A stretch of DNA of 64,000 bases from positions 82,643 through 146,642 of the forward strand of contig NW_019775654.1 in assembly GCF_001039355.2 (NCBI RefSeq), in the 5' to 3' direction. Shown piece after piece: positions 11,258 through 21,707 of the stretch. The stretch comes from Lingula anatina. Its lineage: Eukaryota > Brachiopoda > Lingulata > Lingulida > Lingulidae. The notes under the pieces were generated by a model that was not told the DNA's origin, did no database searches, and saw nothing but the letters and a program-made list of their open reading frames with translations. Each line of letters starts with the position of its first letter. The stretch's first letter is position 1. The position numbers and the translations under genes were made by a program.

Positions 11258-12590
11258 TGAATAACCGACTTAGACTGTGTTTCAATGCACGTAAGAATGT
11301 AGGCAATTAAGCTTTTGAAAGAGCTACCCTAAAGTATGGGTGTGGGAGTCCTATTGTTTACATTTTGATGGACAAGTAATTCATAAAGAAACTGTATATG
11401 TCATCTACCTTCAATTTTGATAAATCAGATTTTGTTTTACTTCTTCTTGATGGTTTCATCTAATAAAAAAAGTGCATTTTTTCAGTTAATTCTGTATGGT
11501 GCTTTTTCATGCAGGTAAATGCTATAAAAATGACATAATGCTCTTGAAAAAGACTGGTTTGATAGGCACATCGAACACTGTCAGTTTCTGGAGAATTTTT
11601 GACCTTTTTATTTATATTCTTAAGTTACTAATTGGTCTTGTATTTTAACATTAATTTCAACCAACTATTATACATTATTCACATAATTTCCACTCAAAAT
11701 ATAGATATTTTGAATATATTTCTTGTGTTAAAAAATGGCCAATTAGCTTTACGCAATGGCCCATTGGTTTGCAAAATTGCCCATACAAGGGTTCCCAAAA
11801 GAGGCCATTTTCCCATAGGTGGCTTGAGCCTTCCTAATCACTGATAAAGTCTATTGAACATATCATCAAACAGCTGACTGACAAATCAGCATCAAGGAAA
11901 CATATCTTCAATGAGAAGGCAAAAAAAAAAAAAAAATGCGAGGGATTACAGCAATCTTTTGATGTCATCTTGCAGGAAATTGACATTCACATTTAAAATT
12001 ATTTAACAAACCATTAACTTTTGGTTAAGGTCAATATGTTGTTTTGCAGACCTCAGCCAAGGTCAACTGTGTATCATTTTCCACTAGCCAAGTGAAATAA
12101 ATATGGTTCAAAGATCTTATTTTGTATTTCTGCATATCTCCCTGATTTCCTAAAGTGGAATGAAGTGATCCACCACTTGGAGTGTCACAATAAAAACATG
12201 ATAATAAATAGGCAGAATAAAATATGTATGAAAAAAATACACCTTAATGCTTTTATCAGTCACACATTGATAAAACAGCACAAAAAAGGCATGTGTTGCC
12301 TTTCAAAAGGAGACTGCATTGTCAATGACAGATTTCATTCAGAGACTTGGCAAATGTCTTGGTCAATTGTCCATCTTACTGCCATATATGAACATAAAAC
12401 TAACCAGGGCCTAACTTACATGGTTCCACTTTTCTTTTTATATTCTTCTGAAGTTAATGAGCAACTGTATCCTCATGCTTTGGTTTCTTCCTTTCTGGTT
12501 CACATTCTTCACTGTTCCCTATCTCTGAAATTTTGAAAGGTAGCAATAAAGACATTTTTAAAAAATTGATGTTTTTTATATAACAGAATC

Positions 12591-12596
12591 TTTATT
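12591..12596 (-). terminator. Polyadenylation signal for TRMT5
   Basis: TTTATT on the plus strand is AATAAA on the minus strand, about 195 nt beyond the TRMT5 stop codon. Confidence 0.4.
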
Positions 12597-12789
12597 GTTA
12601 ACATTTTGTTATACCCAGAATCAGTGTAAAGTGATGCACATGAAGACAGCAAAAAATTTAAATGAACTCAATGTTATAAAAATTAAGAGTTCTAAAATAA
12701 ACCTTTCATGGTGATGAGTCTTATAGTGGGGCTGGAGTAGAACATAATACAGGATACTGAATGGTCACAACACATTTAGCTTTTCAGGA

Positions 12790-14245
12790 TCATGATCTTG
12801 TATAATATGTTGCAATACTGTCACAACTAACACACTCACCTTCATTCTCACCCTCCCACAACAGCACACATTTGTCCAACTGGAATATAACGCAATACAT
12901 GTCCTTTTTGGGTGCTACATTCCTCACAAACCGTATCTGGACTTTCTGTGCCACCTCTTTACTCAGATAAGTGGCAACTCTTTCCCTGATGTCCTCCAAA
13001 TGGTCTGATGCATTGCTAAAACAGTAGCAGTACACCATTGGTAAGACAGAGTTTTCGTGGAGAATTGTGGGATGACCAGAAAGAAGTCCTTTAAAACTGT
13101 CCAGAAATTCGAGTGCCATTGCTGGTAAGTTCATAACAAAGTGCACTGACTGCAGAGGATATTTATCCTCCCTGTACCAAGACACTAAATCTGCCTTTGC
13201 AACTGTTCTGATGAATTCTCTGCCATCTAAGTTATATGTCTGGACTTGGCCACCAACTTTGTTCAATTTCAAATTCTCCTGTAGCCACTTGTGAGATTCA
13301 GGGTTTAGATCGTTTGCTAGAACTGTGCATTTCTTTTTCCCTGCTGGCACTGCAAATGGGCCAATACCAGCAAATACATCATACAGTTTGTCTCCAGGTT
13401 TCAGCAACTTGACAATCCGCTCGTGTTCTGTACCTAGATACAAAAGTAATTCACTTTTAAAATAGCTGTGGTACATATACTGAATCATTCTAAACAGTTG
13501 AACCAAAAGATTCAAATATTTCCTGTTGTGCTCTAGGAATGGCTAGGAATTCTAACTGCAGTGTCTCAAAGGATTCAGCTTATCACCGAGTAGAAAAGTC
13601 AAGCATTTTATAAGCTGAAGGCAACGCAACATTAGGGTGAAACATGCAAACTATTATTTTTACCAAATGCTTAAAGTTATTAAAACAAACAATGGCTGAT
13701 CCAGAGTATCAAATTGGAGGAAGGGGGAGGGGTACCGTATTCCAAAACATGTGCACCATTTTTCCCCTACCTCTATCCCACATGGCAGTGCTTACTACAT
13801 GAAATGTGTCTCAGTGTTCATTTTTCCCCCTCTCAGGAATTTGGTTGTATGTGGGTCAAACTTTTTATTTTAGGAAAAAAGAGGGGGAAATGTATCTGCT
13901 AATACAAACAAAGATAATATTTCAAATTTAACAAAATTATTTCTAAGGAAATACGTTCATCTATAGACCTCCCCCCCCCCAACACACACACACACACACA
14001 CACAAAGATTCACTACCACCACCAGGGTGATTACCAAGTCTAGAATTCCAGTAAACTTTGGAGAAATCCATCTTGTATTGGCAGCCGTTTTCTTTAGCTG
14101 TGGTAATGAAGTTATCCTCCCCTGCTATCACCTCCATTTGGAAATTCCTGAAGGTGTTGTCTATTGTGTTGGTCTTGTTAACAACTGTTTTAATGGTTTT
14201 AAACTTGTCTATGAGGACTTGACCTAGAGAGGGATGATAAAGAAG
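12790..14245 (-). CDS. TRMT5: TRMT5, tRNA (guanine-37-N1)-methyltransferase, C-terminal two exons only
   Basis: Exons on the minus strand are 14245-14035 (70 codons + 1 nt) and 13433-12790 (phase 1 in, stop at the end), joined GACTTG|GTAATC to TATCTAG|GTACAG. The first carries GQVLIDKFKTIKTVVNKTN, IDNTFRNFQMEVIAGE and DFSKVYWNSRLG. The second has GTEHERIVKLLKPGD, the SAM-binding motif DVFAGIGPFAVPAGKK, NDLNPESHKW and NLPAMALEFLDSF. These are Trm5 class-I methyltransferase signatures; the enzyme methylates N1 of G37 next to the anticodon using S-adenosylmethionine. Only about 284 residues of roughly 500 are present; no 5' exons are seen before the 'n' at 14720. It lies antisense in intron 3 of the CARD-SAMD9-like gene. 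An AATAAA on this strand is at 12591-12596. Confidence 0.85.
13979..14003. repeat. (CA)n microsatellite
   Basis: Short CA tract in the TRMT5 intron, directly after a poly-C run at 13970-13980. Confidence 0.85.
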
Positions 14246-15227
14246 CTGTGTACAGTAACAGATACAGCATTGAAATAAGAATGTGATAACTTTTAATAAG
14301 AAATCAAGATAAAGTGTAGACCATGTAGTATTGAGTAAATCATATATAATATTCTGTTTTAAAATCATCCATTAATTGCATCCCAGAAATCAAAGGCACA
14401 AATGCAGATATTCTTTTGCATCAGAATAGCAAGATTGCCTGATAAGCAATATATCACTGAAATAAACTATCTTACATACACTCAAACTTTCATAAGAGGC
14501 AAAAATATAGGGCAATTTGGAATCGCGCTTGGATCATAATGGCAAAAGACTAATGAATTTTTATCAGTCTGGACCAAAAGTGCAAACAAGATGCGATTTA
14601 CTGAAAGTCAGAAAATATGGGGTTCAGGGGACCACCTAGGCCAATGATAATTTTGGCTCCTAAAAAGTTAGCAAACTGCTGCTAACATTCAAAAAAAGAT
14701 TTTTTTTATTCAATAATCAANCAAGAGCCGTTCGAAATTCATGGCACTTTACCGTAATATTGTTTTAATGTGGTTGAAATACAATCTTTGATGAATGTTA
14801 ATTAGTTTGGTGCCATTTTACTATCAAATGAAGTACTTGAAATTTGTCAATATAAATATAATTTGATTAATGTTGATAATGGTTCAATTAAATGTCAGAG
14901 GTACTTGAAAAAATCAGTAAGCATTTAGTGATAAAATAAACCCTTATAAATGACAATTATTTGTCCTTGAAAGGCACTTATTGGAGCCTCAAAAGTCGTT
15001 GAAGGTCCTTGAATTTGACCCTCACTTTGCTGTAAGAATGCTGTTTTCAATGAGCTAGCCCAAGCTAGTCAGTTTGGAGGTTGGCTGGTTCTGATTGCAG
15101 AAGTCTTCATAATGATATATACCAGGTGAGCAGTTGGTGTGAGGATGATGATAGTGCAGAGTTTAATGTGTCTTCTTATTTATATTTTTTAAAATGTGCA
15201 CTGAATGCAATTTTGTCCATTAAACAG

Positions 15228-15350
15228 TGGTTTGGAGTCCACCGGAAAACACTACTGTATCTTCATCAATGAGAGTAGGCGATTCAATGATTCCTCCATT
15301 GGCAGCAGAACGGACATCCACACTGATAACAGGGTCTACACCCAGTAAAG
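15228..15350 (+). CDS. CARD-RHIM-SAMD9-like gene, exon 4: Ser/Thr/Pro-rich linker
   Basis: The exon lies between acceptor TTAAACAG (AG at 15226-15227) and donor AAAG|GTATAG. With phase 1 input it reads MVWSPPENTTVSSSMRVGDS then a Pro/Ala/Thr stretch ending TPSK, and leaves phase 1. It is 123 nt, the same length as exon 2. It has no globular domain and probably works as a flexible tether between the CARD and the RHIM-like motif. Support is splice consensus plus phase continuity. An 'n' at 14720 in the preceding intron means another exon could be missing from the assembly. Confidence 0.6.
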
Positions 15351-15429
15351 GTATAGTTCTGACAGAAGAGACATTAAATATACAGTATCATCACAACTGG
15401 CTACAAAATAATTTCCCTCACCTTGGATC

Positions 15430-15753
15430 AGATTACTGTACCTCCAGCATAGGGAGTTTTTTTGAGCCAATCAGTGCATTTTCACAGGAGAAGCAGCCAT
15501 TAGATGCTAAAACTGAAAGCTCTCTCAAATTCCTTATGAACTGTAAATGCTAGAGATCTCTTATTTGTTTTTGTATTTTTGAGAGCTTGTGGAAGTGCAA
15601 TAATGGAAGTGGTGTTTTTTATTTTTTATTTTTTTTCGTACAGCTTCAGAGTTGCGCTATATCAGAAAATACAGCAGCACAATATTCATCAGTGAAGATA
15701 AAATTTGAAATAACCCCAAATTAGCTGAGATACACCCATAGTTATTATTTCCA

Positions 15754-15799
<46 letters not shown>

Positions 15800-16140
15800 A
15801 ATGATAACATCTTTTAAATATGTACTAGTAGTACTAGTCAGTCTATTGGAAAGTATTGAAATGTAGAACGGACTTGAAAACCAAAACTTTTCATTATTGC
15901 TTTTATTGAAGTTGAAAGTATTTAATATTAACTGAACAGAAGGTTTGGATACAATTGTAAATCATTTAGAGGGTGAAAAGAGTCATATATATTGGCAATC
16001 TTACTATGACCTTGAATTTGACCTTTGACCTGCTTTTCATCATCTGTATATTTACTTTGGGAACAATATCGCCTCTCTGATCCTCTAGTTTGACTGTGAA
16101 TGTAATAATGTTATATAACAGTTCTTTTTGAGTATTGTAT
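15430..16140 (+). repeat. Dispersed repeat family B, diverged copy
   Basis: Blocks such as CAATCAGTGCATTTTCACAG, the tract around TTGCGCTATATCAGAAAATAC, and CCTTGAATTTGACCTTTGACCT match, in order, segments of the larger repeat region at 19740-23880. An (AT)n tract (15755-15795) is inserted. It fills most of the intron between exons 4 and 5 of the CARD-SAMD9-like gene. The block GTATCGCCTCTCTGATCC-like sequence near 16068 recurs at 24082. Confidence 0.55.
15755..15795. repeat. (AT)n microsatellite
   Basis: Uninterrupted TA dinucleotide run in intron 4 of the CARD-SAMD9-like gene. Confidence 0.9.
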
Positions 16141-16194
16141 ATTTTGAGATTGCAGGTTGTACTAAAAAAGGTTAACTTTTCCTTTTTTTTCCAG

Positions 16195-16290
16195 AAAAAT
16201 GTGTGACCAATGTGATAAAGATTACAAACAGCAGTGTTAATGTGGTTATTGGAGATCAGAACCAGCAGAATATAGTACACCCAGCAAAAC
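16195..16290 (+). CDS. CARD-RHIM-SAMD9-like gene, exon 5: RHIM-like amyloid motif
   Basis: The exon lies between a strong acceptor (polypyrimidine then CCAG at 16191-16194) and donor AAAC|GTAAGT. In phase 1 it encodes residues 210-241, including SSVNVVIGDQNQQNI. The V-V-I-G-D-x-N core, flanked by Asn/Ser and a hydrophobic i-to-i pattern, resembles the RIP homotypic interaction motif ([IV]-Q-[IVL]-G-x-x-N) of RIPK1, RIPK3, TRIF and ZBP1 and related amyloid signalling motifs. The second core residue is Val instead of the usual Gln. Such motifs nucleate cross-beta fibres that relay cell-death or NF-kB signals. The whole motif sits on one 96-nt symmetric exon between CARD and NTPase. RHIM-like is my inference; the exon itself is well supported. 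Confidence 0.6.
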
Positions 16291-16563
16291 GTAAGTTACA
16301 TGTACTTTTTTTAAATAACTGTTAACGTTTACCAATTTATTTGTATTCATAATTTTCTTAAGTACCATGATTATATGCATGTACCTTTAAGGCATAGATT
16401 AGAATTATAAGATTAAAAAACGCTACTCAAGAGTGCATTCATTCCGCCTAAGTAATTATGGAAAAAGGTACAGTTGTTAAAAAAGAATGTTTAATTTAAC
16501 ACAAGTTAAAGTGAGAATTACCTGAGTGCCTTTTAGAATTTTTGGAATGACCAGGTTATAAGC

Positions 16564-16565
<2 letters not shown>

Positions 16566-16599
<34 letters not shown>
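16566..16599. repeat. (AT)n microsatellite
   Basis: Uninterrupted TA run in intron 5 of the CARD-SAMD9-like gene. Confidence 0.9.
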
Positions 16600-16602
<3 letters not shown>

Positions 16603-17161
16603 GCTGTTTCACGATCAGGGGTACAAAATAGGGGTCACATTGAGAGAAAAATGAACTCTGATGCATTTGTTTAATTTTGTAACAGATAAAGAGAATAACA
16701 TCTACAATGATATGTACATCTACTATGATATCTACTATTTTTAGAGCACAAGATTAATTACTTTTTGTGCTACGCTCAAATTAACAGAATGCCCCTTAGA
16801 CTATGATCTGGGGGTACGGACACTACACATTCAAGTAACTGATGCTTTTGTAACTAAAATATCATATTGTTTACCAGTTATTTTTGCCAAAAGTCTAAAA
16901 AATGTCAAACTAAAGATATAACAGCAGTACTTTAACCAAAAGGATACAAGTACATGTATTAATCAAAGGGTTTTTTAGAGAAACACCACAGCACATTTTT
17001 CAGTGGATGCTGGAGCTTGGTTGTGTGTCATTCAGTGTGACTTTCATTTACCAGACTTTAATTTTACCTTTTCTTTCTGTTGCTTGACCTTTTTTATCTA
17101 TTCATTTTTTTTGTTTCAGTCTTGATTCCTGTTTTTGGAGTCTTTTCTTTTTCATCTCTCG

Positions 17162-17824
17162 TTAATTTGCACCTCTTGTTCTACTGTTTTCAGGATGGTA
17201 TTGCTCTGCTAACCTGGTCATCTCATCAACAGTCCTTGGCTTCCTTTCTTTTAAGAACACTGACAGTTCATTGGAGCATGTCGACATGAATTGCTCTCGT
17301 ATGATGAGGTCATTGAGGCTTTCTACTGTATCTTCAACTTCTGAGAGTTCTTTCCATCTTTGATAATATCTCTTCATCCTAGCAACAAATTGAAACACCG
17401 TTTCCCCACTGTCATGTTTACAGTTTCTGAACTTAACACGAAACCCTTCTTCGGTCAGCATATATCTCTTCAACAAGGCTACTTTCAAGTTGTCATAGTT
17501 ATTAGCTTCCTCAGCCGGCATACTAGAATACGCCTGGACACCTTTACCAGTTAACAATGGGCTTAGACTCACTGACCAACTCTCTCTTGGCCACTGCTGA
17601 CTAGAAGCAAAGCGTTCAAAACGATCTAAAAATGCATCCATGTCATCTTTATTTTCATCAAATGCAGGTAACTTTGGGCGTGGCGCCTTAACACTTGTTT
17701 CACTTGAGGTACTTGCACTGAATTTGGTCTTCTGTTCGCCCAATTGTACCTGGAGCTTCATCTTTTCTATTTCCATATGCTCCTTCTCTAATGCCCGTTG
17801 CTGTCCCCCGGGCCGATTCGTCAT
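17162..17824 (-). pseudogene. Retrotransposon gag remnant (220 codons)
   Basis: The protein starts with a charged coiled-coil-like segment (EKEHMEIEKMKLQVQLGEQ) and continues with PKLPAFDENKDDMDAFLDRF, SSQQWPRESWSVSLSPLL and LLKRYMLTEEGFRVKF. This is the capsid-like (SCAN-related) gag core common in gypsy-type elements. It ends soon after the helical core, with no zinc knuckle or pol. The start region abuts LTR-like sequence (17825 onward), so the N-terminus may be truncated. The gag is broken off from pol and not expected to be mobile. Confidence 0.7.
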
Positions 17825-18300
17825 GTATATATATTGTAAATACTATCCAGAATGAATATCTTTAACGTAATTAATGAAAAAAAAAATGTGTTTTTTTTTT
17901 CTGGTAAAAACGGAAGGCATGTTCAGACCAGTATATTTTAAATTTCCTTTGATCAGAGTCGCGGGCATGTGCACGCGGCTCAATTAGTTTATAGTAATTA
18001 CTCTTATCTTTAGACGCTCTTTCCCTCTACCCTATCGCAGTAATCACTCTTATCTTTAGACGCTCTTCTTATCTTTAAACTCGTAAACTTAAAGGTCTGG
18101 CACGCCGGTTTTAAGTATAAAGAAGGCTACGAAGCCAAATAAAATTCAGTTTGTGATTTTGTAACGAAACAGTGGTGTTGCGTTGATATTCTCTCTGAGC
18201 ATAACTCAAGTCGGGAATCGTGTACCGAACCTTGGAACTTCACGTTTGCGTTAGAGCCCTTAGAAGTAATTTTATACCCGGTGGGATATTAAAGAACTCA
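17825..18300 (+). mobile_element. Possible nested LTR-like promoter/poly(A) module, plus orientation
   Basis: GTATAAAG near 18116 is followed about 25 nt later by AATAAAA near 18139, an arrangement typical of LTR U3-R regions. A segment with CTCTTATCTTTAGACGCTCTT is tandemly duplicated at about 18000-18066. The boundaries and target duplication could not be defined. It may be an LTR inserted between the PBS and gag of the surrounding element. Confidence 0.3.
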
Positions 18301-18483
18301 GTACTACACTTAGCACTCTACAATTCTATGTCACCACACTGTATCACTACAGCACACTACCACCTACATGTACTGTTACTACACTTCACTTAATTACACT
18401 CCCGTAATTTAACACTGTTGAATATATCCACACACTGTACTTCTTGTAATGTAAACACAACTAAAGGTAACACTAAATCATCA

Positions 18484-18690
18484 TACCAACACATTGCACA
18501 CTTTTGTAATGCACAACTCCACTATAGGGTACAACTGTATTACTGCTAACCACTGTTAGACAATACCAACACATTACACACTTTTGTAATGCACAACACC
18601 ACTATAGGGTACAACCGTATTACTGCTAACCACTGTTAGACAATACCAACACATTACACACTTTTGTAATGCACAACACTACTGTCACTG
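18484..18690. repeat. 80-bp tandem repeat (about 2.5 copies)
   Basis: TACCAACACATT begins at 18484, 18564 and 18644; the units are almost identical, including CACTATAGGGTACAAC and GCTAACCACTGTTAGACAA. It lies in the leader of the LTR element. Confidence 0.85.
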
Positions 18691-18979
18691 ATAACATTTA
18701 AGTGTCAGTTGATCAACTTGAATAAACACTGTCAGCTGCATGAGCTATAATGTTCATTACACCAGTCCACATCCAGTATCACATGGCACACAACTGTAGC
18801 TAACGGTATGATAGCATATGTTCCAGTCAGTTCGTTTCACTACACTGAGCATCGCACAGTTATTATAGTTATCAAGGCTGCAACTCACGGCACATGTTGA
18901 AATCAGTTGTTCCACAGTCAGCATTGTTCCGCTGTCTTTATTCAGCTCCCGGACGAGCCCCCAAATTGTCAAAAAAAAA

Positions 18980-19131
18980 CAACAGCGCATTTGCATATGT
19001 TCTGAATGTCTCCTTTATTATTTTCGAAATTTTAAGATTTCCACTGAATAAAGATCAACAGCGCATTTGCATATGTTCTGAATGTCTCCTTTATTATTTT
19101 CGAAATTTTAAGATTTCCACTGAATAAAGAT
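18980..19131 (-). repeat. 76-bp tandem duplication inside the LTR, with octamer and poly(A) signal
   Basis: CAACAGCGC starts at 18980 and again at 19056; each unit contains ATTTGCATAT (the octamer ATGCAAAT on the minus strand) and TTTATTATTTT (AATAAA on the minus strand). The duplication therefore doubles a possible enhancer and a possible 3' end signal. Confidence 0.8.
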
Positions 19132-20042
19132 CAGTTTCCAGATTATCACAGTACATAATGCAACAGTAACTAATGCAATGTAACAGAGAGGTACACGTGT
19201 ACTTGCCGCCGATTCCTATCTTGGTTAGTTTATGCCGTAACTTGGCGCATTTATGGTATCAAAGCATTCAGTGCAGTCCACGGAACATCAACACAGTCTT
19301 TTCCAACAATAAATCCCATAACTACAACGTCCAGCGCTTAAAACGCTTCCACACTCTGTCTGAAACAGTAACGCACCGCATGGCCCCCGACTCTCCTCTC
19401 TTCTCTTTTTTTCTCTATTTTCGATCTCCGCACCCAGGAGAGCTTAATTCTCTGACACTGACAGTAAAATATTCAGAATCCCCTTTTCTTTTCCTGTTTG
19501 GCTTTTTGTTTATTGTCATCCATATTTGATACTTCATTCACTGAGAGTATAATAAATGTACTGTTAATTGTACCACCAGCGTTAGCGCTGGCGGTACACA
19601 TGGTTTTAGTCCCATCCGGTCCGTTCCGCCGGCTCCGCCGCCATCTCACCGTTACCGCTTCTCCTCCTAGACGGTAAGGGCTGCCATACCCATCTCTTGG
19701 ATTTAGGTCACCTATAATCTCAACTCATTCCACGTAAAATTTGGGCTTTGTCGGAATTGGGGTCTAGGTGTGACACTCATTGCAATGCACCCTTGTCCAA
19801 AAATGGCAAAATTAAATGCTAATTATCCACCCTACGGAAGGAGTTATGGGAAAAATTTCTACAGACAGCTTTCCAAAAGTCATATGTGTAGATTTCAAAT
19901 ATGCCCTTGAATTTGACCTTTGACCTTTATTTCAAGGTCAAACGGGCCAAAATTTTCAAAAAAATGAATTTTTTTACGAAAAAAAATTATTTGCGCTGTT
20001 ATTCAGACACCACACAGACTTAACCAATAACATTATTGGAGA

Positions 20043-21282
20043 GTGTTACCCTTTGGGTCATCTTTCATCTCCGTGAATTTGGGGTCAATCGGTGCATTTT
20101 CACGGGATTAGCGGCCATAAGATACCGAAACTGAAAATTGTTTCTAATTCGGGAACCGTTAAAGATGCATACAAAGTCAATTTTTTTGTCACAAAAACCA
20201 ACCAAATGCCAGCATATAGTTTCAAGTAGTATAGCTAAGAGAATTACCAAAAGGCATTGTTTAATTTTACCCGAAAATGATGTTTGAACGGATTTTTCTG
20301 CTGGCCTTCTAAGCTGTATGTCAATGGGGCAGGAAAGTAGGTCACGAAAGTAGGTTAAATTTACAACCATAAATTTAAAGAAAGGAGCAGTCTAAAGGTC
20401 TTTTATGGGTGATCAAGTGATCTATTCAGTTTATCCCTTCGCATGTCGAATTCATTTGAGTCATATAAGAATCTAGTACAAGTGGTTTACATATGTTACT
20501 GGGAATCCGCACTCCACTGATGCTCGGTTCGTATGTACATTTAATGCTAGAGACCCATTCTTTTTTGCATTTTGTAGAACATGTAAAGCCCAACACTGGA
20601 GGTGGTCTCTGTTTTTTTGTATTCCATACAGTTTTCAAGTTACGCTGTATCAAAAAGTACATATTGGTGGTGAAAGCAAAATGTGCAGTAATGGATAATA
20701 AATTTTGAACTCCGGAAAAATAAAACATAAAGCTTGGCGAGGCAAACAACTTGTGGTCAAAAATGACATTATTTCATCAAATTTGAACATCTGGAACTTC
20801 AGAGCACCTCCCATTTCAAGAATTTTGACCAAAATGACCATTTCTTTATTTTAATTAATTTTTTCTGTACGAAATTTATGGCACATTATTGTAACTCCAA
20901 AATTATAACATTTAGTCCCTTATATTTCCAAAACTGGCAGAGATAGGTCCATAGTTACTGTTGAAGTTGAATAGGAAGTCATATACTGGCAATCGAAATG
21001 TCGCCTTGAAATTGACCTTTGACCAACTTTTTACCATGAACAGAACTTTGCAAATGTTGTTCCCTTTTATCTCCAACACTGGCAGAGATAGGTCCATAGT
21101 TACTATTGAACTTGAATAGGAAGTCATATACTGGCAATCTAAATGTGACCTTGAAATTGACCTTTGACCTACTTTTTACCATAAACTGAACTTTGCAAAT
21201 TCTGTTCCCTTTTATCTCCAAAACTGGCAGAGATAGGCCTATGGTTACTATTGAACTTGAATAGGAAGTCATGTATTGGCAA
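20043..21282. repeat. Exact ~1240-bp duplication, copy 1 (partner 21708-22947)
   Basis: Every stretch compared is identical at a constant offset of 1665 and both copies end at an 'n'. This is what unmerged overlapping contig ends look like. Treat as a probable assembly duplication, not biology. Confidence 0.75.
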
Positions 21283-21707
21283 TCTAACTGTGACCTTGAA
21301 ATTGACCTTTGACCTACTTTTCATCATGAATTGAACTTTGCAAATGTTGGTTTCCTTTTATCTCCAAAACTGGCAGAGATAGGTCCATAGTTACTATTGA
21401 ACTTGAATAGGAAGTCATATACTGGCAATCGCAATGTGACCTTAAAATTGACCTTTGAACTTTTTTGCACCATAAACTGAACTTTGCAACTTTTTAATGC
21501 TTTTATTTTCAAAACTGGCAGAGATACACCCAGAGTTACCATTGAATTTGAATAGAAAGTCACACGAGGCAATTTTCTGTGACCTTAAAATTGACCTTTG
21601 ACCTACTTTTAACCATGAACTGAACTTTGCAAATTTTGTTCCCTTTTATCTCCAAAACTGGCAGAGATAGGTCCATAGTTACTATTGAACTTGAATAGGA
21701 AGTCATN

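Larger units (their letters stand above)
17162..19600 (-). mobile_element. Truncated Ty3/gypsy-like LTR retrotransposon (LTR, PBS, leader, gag remnant)
   Basis: Read on the minus strand. A putative 5' LTR occupies 19600-18967 (starts TGTGTACCGCCAGCG, ends GACA). It is followed within a few bases by TGGGGGCTCGTCCGGGA (about 18966-18948), an excellent match to the 3' end of tRNA-Pro, the usual primer site of several gypsy-like elements and gammaretroviruses. A leader with an 80-bp tandem repeat follows, then a gag frame at 17824-17162. The LTR carries AATAAA within a 76-bp tandem duplication. No protease, reverse transcriptase, integrase or 3' LTR is seen, so the element is dead. It lies inside intron 5 of the CARD-SAMD9-like gene, antisense to it. 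Confidence 0.6.

Noticed and set aside
12165-12536. 123-codon plus-strand open frame
   Set aside because: Overlaps the 3' flank of TRMT5, AT-rich, no domain and no codon pattern unlike random sequence.
15081-15130. Possible extra exon between an AG at 15102 and GTGAGC at 15126
   Set aside because: It would be about 24 nt with no conserved content, and exon 3 already joins exon 4 in phase without it.
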